A DNA stretch of 39,770 bases from an uncultured Lachnospiraceae bacterium (GTDB lineage Bacteria; Bacillota; Clostridia; Lachnospirales; Lachnospiraceae). Within the stretch, counting starts at the first letter, position 1. Each line of letters begins with the position of its first letter. Positions 27,626 to 37,800 of the stretch are shown in pieces. Location of the stretch: the NCBI GenBank assembly GCA_910578715.1, contig CAJTRL010000033.1:1-39770 (forward strand), given 5' to 3'. Position numbers and translations under genes: made by a program. The notes under the pieces were generated by a model. That model was given only the letters and a program-made list of their open reading frames with translations. It made no database searches and was not told where the DNA came from.

Positions 27626-29518
27626 ATGGATTCCCAGAAATATGAAAATATACTCAACCTGGCGCTGGACACACCGGAGCCGGAGCGGGCAAGAACATTG
27701 GAATTAAATATCGGATATGAAGAAGCAAACAATACCTGGGAGCTGATTGTCAAGTACCACGGCAGTCTGCGGGAAGGATTGTCCTCTTTTTTGACGCGGC
27801 CCGGAGGAAATCTTTTGCAAATCGAAGAACTGATAGCGGGCTATGCGATACTGACCGTGCCGGAGTCTTTCATGGAGGAGCTTCCGGCGGTAGAAGAAAT
27901 TGAATACATCGAGAAGCCGAAAAGGCTTTTTTTTCAACTCTTACAGGGGAAAACCGCTTCCTGTATCGTACCCGGAAGACGGCTTACCGGTTCTCTGCGC
28001 GGCCAGGGAACGCTTGTTGCGGTTATCGATTCCGGCATTGCCTGGCGGAACCGGGATTTCAGGAAAGACGACGGAACCACGAGAATCCGTTATCTGTGGG
28101 ACCAGACGCTGCGGGCCGGACAGGTATGGGAGCGCATTGCGGAAAGAGGACTTCTGCCCGAAGAGAGGCGGGAGGAATATGCGCCGCCGGAAGGATTTGT
28201 AACGGGAGTGGAATTTGACAGCAGACAGATAAATGAAGCGCTGGCCGCGCCTTCCGAAAGCGACGGAAATCTGCTTGTGCCGAGCGTGGACACTTCCGGG
28301 CACGGGACAGCGGTAGCCGGAATCGCCGCCGGAAACGGAGCGGGTTCCGATGGCGTCTATGCGGGCGTCGCGCCGGAAAGTGAGCTTCTGATTGTGAAGC
28401 TGGGAACGCCGGGGCCGGATTCCTTTCCCCGGACGACGGAGCTGATGCGCGCCCTCACCTATGCAGTGAAAAAAGCGCTGGAGCTGCAAATGCCGCTGGC
28501 AGTTAATCTGAGCTTCGGCAATACTTACGGCGCCCATAACGGTACGTCCCTGTTAGAACGCTTTATCGACAATGTTTCGGAAATCGGAAGAAACGTTATT
28601 TGTGTGGGGAGCGGTAACGAAGGCGCCTCCGGCGGACATACGGGCGGAAGCGTCGGAATTGTGACGGGCGGCGTTGCCCGGGGAGAGGTACGTCCGCCAG
28701 GGAACGGCGGAGAGACAATCGTCGAACTGGTAGTGGGCAGTTATGAGCGGGGACTGAATGTGCAGCTCTGGAAAGATTATGTGGACCGCTATCTGGTCCG
28801 CCTAATCTCTCCGACGGGGGAAGAGTTTTCTGTGGACACCGGAAGACCGGGGAAACAGAGCTATCTTCTGGAGCAGACCAGAATCCTTCTTTATAACGGG
28901 GAACCGGCGCCGTACCTGACCAGTCAGGAAATCTATTTCGATTTTCTGCCGGTTGAGAATGCAAGTTATGTAAACAACGGCGTGTGGACTTTTGTGCTGG
29001 AACCGATAGATACGGTAACCGGGAATTATACCTTTTATCTTCCTTCAGAAACTGTCCGCTCAGGGCAGACCCGCTTCGTCAGACCCACGCCGGACGTGAC
29101 TTTGACGATTCCTTCCACGGCCTCCAAAGTCATTACGGTGGGCGCTTACCAGACCGGGCTGGAGGCCTACGCGGATTTCTCCGGGCGGGGCTATCTGTAT
29201 CAGGACCGGCTCGGAGGCCGCATAGAAGGCTCTTTTATCAAACCGGACCTGGTGGCGCCGGGTGTCGGCATTCTGGCGCCTGCGCGGGAAGGAACCTATG
29301 CGCCTGTCACGGGAACTTCTTTTGCCGCGCCGTTTGTCACCGGAGCGGCGGCGCTTCTGATGCAGTGGGGAATTGTAGATGGGAACGACCCGTATTTATA
29401 TGGGGAGAAGGTCAAAGCGTATCTGCGGAAAGGGGCAAAAACGATAAGAGGGGAAAGGGAATATCCGAATGAGAGGGTAGGGTATGGGGGGCTGTGTGTC
29501 GAAAGCAGTTTTCCATAA
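27626..29518 (+). CDS. S8 family subtilisin-like protease, Csp-like
   Basis: A 630-residue serine protease without a signal peptide. Residues 1-105 look like the Csp-type prodomain. The catalytic triad is complete: Asp135 (VAVIDSGIAW), His226 (TSGHGTAVAGIAAG) and Ser565 (GTSFAAPFVTGAAALL). A ~200-residue insertion between His and Ser regions (GGVARGEVRPPGNGGETIVELVVGSYE and following) is the jelly-roll seen in clostridial Csp germination proteases and their vegetative paralogues. ATG 27626 follows GGGGAG. It lies 81 bp after the orphan ATPase gene and is the last gene of the run starting with GH3. A role in processing an exported peptide or protein of this locus is possible but not shown. Confidence 0.9.
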   Translation: MDSQKYENILNLALDTPEPERARTLELNIGYEEANNTWELIVKYHGSLREGLSSFLTRPGGNLLQIEELIAGYAILTVPESFMEELPAVEEIEYIEKPKRLFFQLLQGKTASCIVPGRRLTGSLRGQGTLVAVIDSGIAWRNRDFRKDDGTTRIRYLWDQTLRAGQVWERIAERGLLPEERREEYAPPEGFVTGVEFDSRQINEALAAPSESDGNLLVPSVDTSGHGTAVAGIAAGNGAGSDGVYAGVAPESELLIVKLGTPGPDSFPRTTELMRALTYAVKKALELQMPLAVNLSFGNTYGAHNGTSLLERFIDNVSEIGRNVICVGSGNEGASGGHTGGSVGIVTGGVARGEVRPPGNGGETIVELVVGSYERGLNVQLWKDYVDRYLVRLISPTGEEFSVDTGRPGKQSYLLEQTRILLYNGEPAPYLTSQEIYFDFLPVENASYVNNGVWTFVLEPIDTVTGNYTFYLPSETVRSGQTRFVRPTPDVTLTIPSTASKVITVGAYQTGLEAYADFSGRGYLYQDRLGGRIEGSFIKPDLVAPGVGILAPAREGTYAPVTGTSFAAPFVTGAAALLMQWGIVDGNDPYLYGEKVKAYLRKGAKTIRGEREYPNERVGYGGLCVESSFP

Positions 29519-29600
29519 TCCCCTTTTTGAAACATAGGACAGCCGGAATTATTTGATATATACGATAAAACGTCAAAAACACACGGAAAGAGGAAAGACC

Positions 29601-30323
29601 ATGCGGATAGTAATCTGTGATGATATACAAAAAGATAGGGAGACAATTCGGACGGCTTTAGATACTTATTCAAAGACACATCCTGAATATTATGTTGAAG
29701 TTGACGAATACAATGCGGCGATTGATGTCCTGAACAGGATGGAAAAGGGCGAAACATATGACATCGCCCTTATGGACATTTGTATGCCGGGTGTTTCCGG
29801 GACGGACGCCGCGGAAGAAATGCTTGCCCAAAACCCGGAAATAAGTGTTATTTTTCTGACAACCAGCGCCGAATATGCGGTAGAGGCGTTTGCAATGAAC
29901 GCTACCCATTACCTGCTCAAACCGTTTTCACAGGAACAGTTCAATGCGGCGGTTGACCGTGCCGTAAAGAAAACAGGAAATCAGGAAATGCTATCCCTCG
30001 AATGCGTGGACGGAGTGTATCGTGTGCGAATCAGTGAAATCGTCTCCATCGAATCGCAGAACCACTATCTGCTGTTTTCCCTTGCTTCCGGCGAAAAACT
30101 TAAAATCCGAATGAAGCTGTCACAGATGTTTGAGAAAATACAGAAATACCCGGAATTTATCAGAGTGGGCGCTTCCTATGTGGTAAATCTTGATTTTGTG
30201 CGGAATATTTCCCAAAGCAGCATGGAAATGCGGGAGGGGGTAAAAATACCCATTCCGAGGAGAAGTGTTGAGGAAGTACAGAAGGCGTATATGGAGTTCT
30301 GCCGGAAGGAGGCGGGGAAATGA
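29601..30323 (+). CDS. LytTR-family response regulator
   Basis: A 240-residue regulator. The receiver domain has the acidic pair in ICDDIQ, phosphoacceptor Asp59 (ALMDICMPG) and Lys in LLKPFS. The C-terminal LytTR DNA-binding domain shows 'VYRVRISEIVSIESQNHYLLF', 'KLSQMFEKIQKYPEFIRVGASYVVNLDFVRNI' and 'IPIPRRSVEEVQKAY'. ATG 29601 follows AAAGAGGAAAG. Its stop overlaps the start of the GHKL kinase gene, its evident partner. Family members control bacteriocin, competence, virulence or autolysis genes by binding paired direct repeats. The closest candidate target is the giant adhesin downstream, or the operon upstream. Confidence 0.95.
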   Translation: MRIVICDDIQKDRETIRTALDTYSKTHPEYYVEVDEYNAAIDVLNRMEKGETYDIALMDICMPGVSGTDAAEEMLAQNPEISVIFLTTSAEYAVEAFAMNATHYLLKPFSQEQFNAAVDRAVKKTGNQEMLSLECVDGVYRVRISEIVSIESQNHYLLFSLASGEKLKIRMKLSQMFEKIQKYPEFIRVGASYVVNLDFVRNISQSSMEMREGVKIPIPRRSVEEVQKAYMEFCRKEAGK

Positions 30324-31591
30324 GCGGATTGCATCATATTCCGGGGCTGCTTATTATGGCATTGTGCCATGTGACTGTCATTTACCATATGCTGGAGCAT
30401 AAGTTTACCAAAAGGAAATTTGCGCTTTGCAGCTGCCTGTATACGGTCAGCTTTGTCTGCATGGGTGAGTATTTTTATGCGTCAGAAGGTGTAATTGCGG
30501 TGCTCATATATTTAGGAATTGCGGTATGCCTGTTCCTCTTTTTCTGTGTTATATCAAAGGAATGTTTTCCCAAGAAATGTTTTTTGTTCCTTACTTATTT
30601 TGGACTGTTTACCATCATAGATAACAGTCTGAAACTTATGGCGGAACTGCTTTTGCCGCAGTTGTCCGCTCCGGTAAGACAATATCTGGTGATTGTGCTA
30701 CGTACGGCGGTTGTGCTATTGATGCTGGCATTGTATAAAAGATATGCGGCGCCGATGATACATTCCCTTGCGGATAATAAAAAAGGGAGATGGTGGAATC
30801 TGGCGCTGATTGCTTTGCTGTTCTATCTGCTGCAGGCCGCGGTGACTTTTTTGAATGCAGAAAGCAGAATGTCGAAAGTATATATCCTTATAGCTTTCGT
30901 TGCAATCAGTTTCGTGATGCTTGCGGTGTACGGCGCTGTATTCAGTAACATCAGTTATATGAAGAAGGATGCGGAGGCGGAGCTGATACGTCAGAATGCT
31001 GAATATTTTTCCGGCCGTCTGTCCGTTTTGCAAAATGCAGAGGATGCAAACCGCAGGCTCCGGCACGATATGCGGCATCACATCGATACGATTGCGGCAT
31101 ATGCGAAAACAGGCGACAATTCCGCAATCCTTGCCTATATCGGGGAATACGGAAATGAGATTTCAGGAATGGCGGTAAAGCAGTATTCCGTAAACAGGAC
31201 GGTAAACAGCATACTTTCCGTGTATGCGGACAGGGCGGAGGAAAACGGTATTGGCTTCTCGGTCAGGTGTAATGTGACAAAAGAACTTAAGGTGCGGGAA
31301 ATCGACCTGACTGCTCTTCTGGGGAACCTGCTCGAGAATGCCCTGCACGGATGCCAGGAATCCGGGAAAGAAAACAAAAGTATTGAAATCCATATCCGGT
31401 TACAGAGCAAAAGACTGATTATCCTGTGTAATAATACCTGTCCGGATAGTTTGGAGCTTGCAGACGGTCTGCCCGCAAAGAAAAGCATCGGCATATCCAG
31501 CATCCTCTCTGTCTGCCGGAAGTATGACGGAAATCTGGACTATCAGATAGAAAATGAAACCTGTTCCGCCTGTGCCGTTCTGAATTTATGA
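30320..31591 (+). CDS. AgrC-like GHKL sensor histidine kinase
   Basis: A 423-residue kinase whose N-terminal ~215 residues form six to seven membrane helices, as in peptide-pheromone receptors. A helical linker leads to the phosphoacceptor His249 (RRLRHDMRHHIDTI), then the GHKL ATPase with N-box LTALLGNLLENALHGCQES and a short G region (ADGLPAKKSIGISSILSVCRKYDG). It starts in the stop of the LytTR gene (ATGA). There is no nearby agrB/agrD-like pair, so the ligand is unknown. A strong terminator follows 80 bp after the stop. Confidence 0.93.
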   Translation: MSGLHHIPGLLIMALCHVTVIYHMLEHKFTKRKFALCSCLYTVSFVCMGEYFYASEGVIAVLIYLGIAVCLFLFFCVISKECFPKKCFLFLTYFGLFTIIDNSLKLMAELLLPQLSAPVRQYLVIVLRTAVVLLMLALYKRYAAPMIHSLADNKKGRWWNLALIALLFYLLQAAVTFLNAESRMSKVYILIAFVAISFVMLAVYGAVFSNISYMKKDAEAELIRQNAEYFSGRLSVLQNAEDANRRLRHDMRHHIDTIAAYAKTGDNSAILAYIGEYGNEISGMAVKQYSVNRTVNSILSVYADRAEENGIGFSVRCNVTKELKVREIDLTALLGNLLENALHGCQESGKENKSIEIHIRLQSKRLIILCNNTCPDSLELADGLPAKKSIGISSILSVCRKYDGNLDYQIENETCSACAVLNL

Positions 31592-31639
31592 GATTTGTCA
31601 GTATGTCAACATTTTCAATATTTCCTAAAATTTTTCAAA

Positions 31640-31671
31640 CCAAATCTGCCTGAAATTCGACCAATTCTGCC
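31640..31671. promoter_or_regulatory. Paired direct repeat with 21-bp period, candidate LytTR-type site
   Basis: CCAAATCTGCC (31640-31650) and CCAATTCTGCC (31661-31671) differ by one base and are 21 bp apart, the two-helical-turn spacing of LytTR operators. They lie between the GHKL kinase and the adhesin gene. The sequence does not fit the classical LytTR consensus well and the second copy runs into the terminator stem, so this is tentative. Confidence 0.3.
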
Positions 31672-31697
31672 AAAGCCGCTTTTTAAGCGGCTTTTTT
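31672..31697 (+). terminator. Rho-independent terminator after the GHKL kinase gene
   Basis: AAAGCCGCTT (31672-31681) pairs perfectly with AAGCGGCTTT (31685-31694) around a TTT loop and runs into six T. It is the first strong plus-strand terminator I see after 17245, so it may end a very long transcription unit. Confidence 0.92.
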
Positions 31698-31809
31698 GCT
31701 ACTATTGTGGAAGATGCAGCAGGAAGCTGGAATGGGATAAAAGAGAAGATAGTCCGTGGGTTAGAAGTAGTTTCGTCTGCGGGTTGAGAGAGAAAGGAAT
31801 GGTTTTGGT

Positions 31810-34800
31810 ATGAAAAAAGAGAAAACAGGAAAACTTCGCCGTATTTTGGCGGTATCTCTTTGTATGTGTGTGCTGTTTACCGCACGGCCGGAAATTTGGA
31901 GCAGGCTTTCGGTGTCTGCTGCAAAGAAAAACGATACAATAAAGGTTATCCTTTCTTTTGCAGAGCTGCCAGAAGGATTGAAAGAGCAGACTGTTCCTGT
32001 GGGGACGGAGCGCACGGAACTGGAACTGCCTGATACACTGGAAGCAGTCATTGCCGTACTGGAAAGAGAGGAATCGGCGGAGAATCTGGGAGAAGAACCC
32101 GAAAAACCGTCGGGGGATGCAGAAGAAGAACCCGGAAGTCTGTCGGGGAATGTGGGAGAAGAACCCGAAGAGCCATCGGAGAATGTAGAAGAAAAGGAAA
32201 GCCTGTCGGAGAATGTGGGAGAAAAACCCGAAGAGTCATCGGGGAATACAGGAGAAGTAACCGTATCACCGGAGACAACAGGGACGCAGGAAACAGGAAC
32301 GGAAGGTTCCGGGGAAGCCGACGGCGCAGGGGAAAAGACTGATATAGAGACGGAGTACCAACAGGAGACGCAGCCAGAGGAGAATGACGCATCAGAGGAA
32401 GCGCCTGAAACAGCTGCGACAGATGACGGGGACGCAGCCGATACGGAAAGTGTTGAAACGCTTACCGTCACCGCTCAGGAATATTATGCGGAGAATGTGA
32501 TACCCGTACAGACCTTAGCGAATACACAGGAGGAAGAGACGGTTACAATTAACGGCGTGGTATGGCAGTCTGTGCCGGAGTATGATGGGGAGACGCCGGG
32601 AACCTATACTTTTACGGCGGTTCTGCCGGAGGATTACGCGCTGGCGGAGGGCGTCGGCATGCCCGAAATCAGGGTGACGGTGCGCAATGGCAGTGACGAC
32701 CTGGCAGTACAGGAGCTGCTCGCCCGGCTTGCGGCGCTGCCAGGGACGGAGGAAATTCTTGCAAAAGAGCCGGAGGCGGAGGACGAGGAGGCTTATGAAG
32801 AATGGATGGCGGAGCTTTCCATGTATGGGGAGGAAGCCTTTGCCATTCTGGAGGCCTATGAAGAGCTGACAAAAGAGCAGCAGGCGCAGATACCCGGAGA
32901 GGCGGTTGCGAAGATGATGGCGTGGGCGGAGCTTGCGAAGACGATTACGGGCGGACAGGAGGCGTATGCTCTCGGAGGAAACTCCGGCAGTTGCGGCGGC
33001 GAGGGATATGTTGATGCGGTGACATGGAAATATAATCAGGTTGCGGCAAAATTGACGATAGAGGGAACCGGACCTATGGCTGATTACCCCACGCCGGCGG
33101 ATGCGCCGTGGTCTGGCTATAATGCTGCTCAAGTACATTTCCTTACAATAGACAGCGGAATTACTCATATAGGCAATAATGCGTTTGCAAAGGGGTATTG
33201 GACGACAGAGATTACCACCTTTACCCCTTCAGGAGTAGCAATTCCGGAAACTGTGAGCAGCATAGGAGATAATGCCTGTCCGAATTTTAAAAGTATTGCA
33301 ATGCAGGGGACAGAAACAATCCCGGAACTGGGCGCGGGCTGCTTTAAAAGTGACTGTAGGATAACGATTCCGGGCTGTGAATATTATGATGCTTATTGCA
33401 GTAAGCCCGGCTGGTCAGCATATAAAGGAAATATCGTGAAAAATCACGGGAGCAATGTAGAATTGGTAAACGCGAAAGCGCCCACATGTATGGAAACAGG
33501 AAATCTGGCATACTGGAAGTGCAATGCGTGCGGCGATTTGTTTGCGGATAGCGGGCAGTCAGTGCTTACAACGCTGGAAGCTGTGACATTGCCCATCGAT
33601 GCCGGCAATCACAGCTATACTTACACCGCAGACGGCGCAGTCATTACGGAATCCTGTGCAAACGGGTGCGGCCATTCCGCCACAGCCACCCTTTCCATAA
33701 AGAGCGGTGCGGACTTGACCTATACTGGGAGCGCGGTGAAACCGGTTACCGTTATTTACAGCGACGGCTGGGGAGGAACCGGTGCGGACAGGCCGGACGA
33801 TACGAGAATCAGCTATACCGATAACATCAATGCCGGAACTGCCGCGGCAAAGCTGTTCATTGAAGGTGAAGGGGCGGCTGTCACGTTCCAGATTACAGAG
33901 GCGGTCATGACGGGCGTGACGGCAAGCGGCTATACAGGCGTATATGACGGCAATTCTCATGAAATTACGGTGAATGCTCCCACAGGTGCGGCGATAAGAT
34001 ACGGAATCAATGCAGGAACTTATGGGTTTGCGAGTCTGCCGTATGAAACTGTCGGTACCCGGACCGTGTATTACCAGGTTACAAAGCCGAATTACAAGCC
34101 CGTGACAGGGTCCGCAAAGGTAATCATCAGCGCCCGCAGCATAAGCGATGCAGAGGTCGTCCTGGACAGCACGGCGCTGACCTATAACGGTCTGGAACAG
34201 ACGAAGGGAGTAAGCAGCGTCACCGTCACGGCGGGCGCAAAGACACTGACGCTGATAATGGGAGATTACACCATAAGCGGCAATCAGGGGACGGACGCCA
34301 AAACTTATACGATGACCCTGACGGGAAAGGGTAACTATACCGGTACAAAAACGGTTACTTTTACAATCGAGCCTAAATTGCTGACTGCGGATATGTTCAC
34401 GATAGCCGCCGGGCCTCACTATTATACGGGAACGGCCGTTACGCCCGGCGTGGCGGTGAAAGACGGCGGCGCCGCACTGGTAAAAGATACAGATTATACG
34501 GTAAATTACACAGACAATACAAGTCCGGGAACAGCCACCGTCACAATAGAGGGAAAAGGCAATTATACGGGGAATGCCAGTCAGACCTTTACCATTCAGT
34601 ACAGCCCGCTCCCTTCAGGCAAAAGCCTTACGGATTATGTGACAATCAGCCCCGCGCCCACAGACGGCTGGTACGGTTCAGAGATTACCCTCACGCCCAG
34701 GAGCGGCTGCGAAGCGGGGGAGACGCCGTCAGCGATAGGAAGCGGCGCGGTCACGATTTCAGAGGAAACGGGGACGGATGGAGGTACGAAGACCATCTAC

Positions 34801-37800
34801 GTTAAAGACGAAAACGGGGACGTTTATCAGACAACGTTTTCCTACAAGCTGGATAAAACGCCGCCCGTCACAGACCTTACCAATATGTCCGTGACAAACG
34901 GTGCAATCAATGTCTGGAACTGGATTATTGGCAGAAAAAGCATGATAATACAGATACCGGAGCGTGATATAACAGATATCGGTTCCGGGGTAGGGGAAGT
35001 GGCTTATACGGCGGTTTCTGACAGCGGCGCACAGCAGACGCAGACGATTCATCCGCAGGGCGGTTTTTATGAGATTGCGCTGAATGCGGAATTTAGCGGA
35101 ATCATCAGACTGACAGCAAAAGACAAAGCGGGCAATCTTACGGAGGTTTCGATTACGGCGGAGGACGGCATGGTCATCGCGGAGGATTATGCGCCTGTGG
35201 TCGAAATTACCCTGCCCGATACGCCGGAGCCTGGCGAAAACGGATGGTATAACACGACAGTTTCCGTCAATGTGACCGTGACGGATGATAAGGGCGACAG
35301 TAATGCCGACAGGATTTCCGGAGGCATTGCTGAAATTAAATGGAAAGACGGAGAAAACGGCACGGAGCAGAACGTAGGGGGACTGCCCGGCACATCTCCT
35401 GTATATGAGAAAGCATTTACCATACCCGTAGATACAGACGGGACGCATACTTATTATGTGAAAGCGGCAGATAACGCGGGCAATGAGAGCGGATGGCAGA
35501 CGATTACGGTAAAGCGCGATACGGAAGCGCCTGTTTTTACCGGCAGTCCCACGGCGGCCGGCCGCACACAGGAAGGAGCGGATATTACTTTTACCCCGTC
35601 GGAAGGCGGAAAGGCATACTGGATTGCCGGGGATGGCGCTGTGCCGGATGCACAGACAGTTGTAGAGAAAGGCACACAGGCCGGCAATGCCAAAGACGTT
35701 ACGGGCGGTTTGCCGAATACTTTTACCATGACAGGGCTTATGCCCGGAGAAACCTATACGGTCTATATGGCGCTGGAGGATGCCGCCGGCAATCTGTCCG
35801 AAGTAAAGGCGGTCAGCTTCAACACCTTGCAGAAGGCGCCTGAAATGACACTGGGGGATATGATAATCGACCATGAGAAAGAAACCGTCAAAATACCCGA
35901 CCGAATCGGAGAAGTGGAGGTTTATACGAATCCCTCCAACCCGTCGGGAAGCCGGATAGAGCCTGACGGGGATGGTTATCTGTCCGTGGAGCCGGGAACC
36001 ACAATCTATGTCCGATATCCCGAAAAGACACAGGACGGTGAGACAACGCCCGCCAGCGACAGCACAGCAGTCAGCATTCCGGGCCGGCCGGCGGCGCCTT
36101 CGCCCAAACAGGTGACCGTAACCGATACTACGGTAACGGTTGTCAGTCCGCCCGGCGGAGAAGAGTATCTTCTTGTGCCCAGGGGGAGCATTCCGGCGGG
36201 ACAGGAGCCCGACTGGAACAATGCGGATAACAGCAATGAGACAGGACTGTTTACGGGGCTTGACCCAAATCAGGAGTATGACCTCTATGTAAGGAAGAAG
36301 GCGACGGGAGATGAATTTGCATCGGAGCCGGCAAAAACGGAAGTACGGACTTATGTGACGATAGAAGAACCAATTGTCGCGGGTGAAGGAGCCGGGAAGG
36401 ATGACAATACCGCATCCAGACCGGCGGCGCCCGATGCAGACGACAGCACAGTGACTTTTATGGGAACCTACGGGAAAGAATATACCCCTGTCATCAAAGT
36501 GGGAGCTCAGGAGATAATACCCGGAGACGGCACATCCGGTTTCGGAACAAAATGGGATGAAAAGAGTGGAAAGGGAGAGTGGGAGTATCGTTATGAGATA
36601 CCGGACGGCGCATCCAATGTACAGATTACCGTGGAGTTCCGGAAGCGTGCTGTTACCGGAATTACGGCGGAGCCGGGCAGTCTGACGATTTATGCGGATG
36701 GCGCTGTAAACAGGGGCATGGAAACGCTCACCGCATACCTGAAAGAACAATGCAGCGTACAGGCGGTCTATGACAACCGGACTAAGGAAAACATACAGGG
36801 GGCATCTTTTACCACCACAGACAATTTTGCACAGAAAGGCACAGTATACCATTATACCGTTTCCGCGGGAGGAAAAGCCTGTGCGGTTACCCTGACGGTA
36901 AGGCCTGTGACCGCATCGGTACAGCCTCCGGACATGCTCATGATAAAACAGAAGGACGGCGGGTATACGGCCCAGGAAGTGAGCGCATGGCTTCCCGCAC
37001 AGGTCACAGTGAGCTACACGGGAGCAGACTATACAACGAGAAAGGAAAACAGGTCGGTCACATGGGACACGGCTTCCATAGGAGCGGACTTCGGCGGGAC
37101 GCTGGGTGAAAAAACAGTAAGCGGAACCGTGGAACTGCCTTCGTGGGCGACAGGGCAGAACACCGTCAGCATGGAGATTGAATTTGTCGATAAGATTCCG
37201 CTGACAGACAACCAGCTGACACTTTCTGTATCCGGCTGGGCATATGGGGCGCAGACGGCGCCCAGGCCACAGGGAAACATTACCGTGACGGACACGAATC
37301 CGACATATACCTATCTTTATAGCGCCGACGGCGGTGCGACATGGGTAACGGCGGAGAGCCTTCCGAAGTCAGCCAGCGGCTGTATCGTTCCCGGCGAATA
37401 CAAAGTAAGGATGACTTATACGGGAGACCATTATATCGGAAAGAAAACCGCTTCCTTTGCCGTAACAAGAAAACAGCTTGAGATACGACAGGGAACCCTT
37501 GCGGTAAAAGATAAAAACTATGACGGAACACTGACGGCGGCCTTTCAGGAAAATGGGAAAGCCGGGCTTTCCGGCGTGGCCGGGGGAGACGATGTGACGC
37601 TCGGCGGAACGCTGACGGCACACTTTACCGAGGCGGGACCGAAAAAGGATATTCCGGTAACCGTATCGGGCTTCCGGCTGGAAGGCACAGAGAGCGGATA
37701 TTACGAGCTTAACAATACAACGCTTACCCTGTATGCGACTATCAATAACGCAGACGGCACGCCTCCGTCCGGAGGAGAAAACAAAGGCAATGACGACGGC

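Noticed and set aside
29527..29562. Promoter TTGAAA...TATATA before the LytTR gene
   Set aside because: The spacing is about 24 bp, too long for a sigma-A promoter, and other registers lack a -10 match.
34759..36852. A 697-codon open frame on the minus strand opposite the giant adhesin
   Set aside because: It is the mirror of a GC-rich plus-strand gene with clear domains; its translation is rich in Arg, Cys and His without any motif, signal or ribosome binding site.
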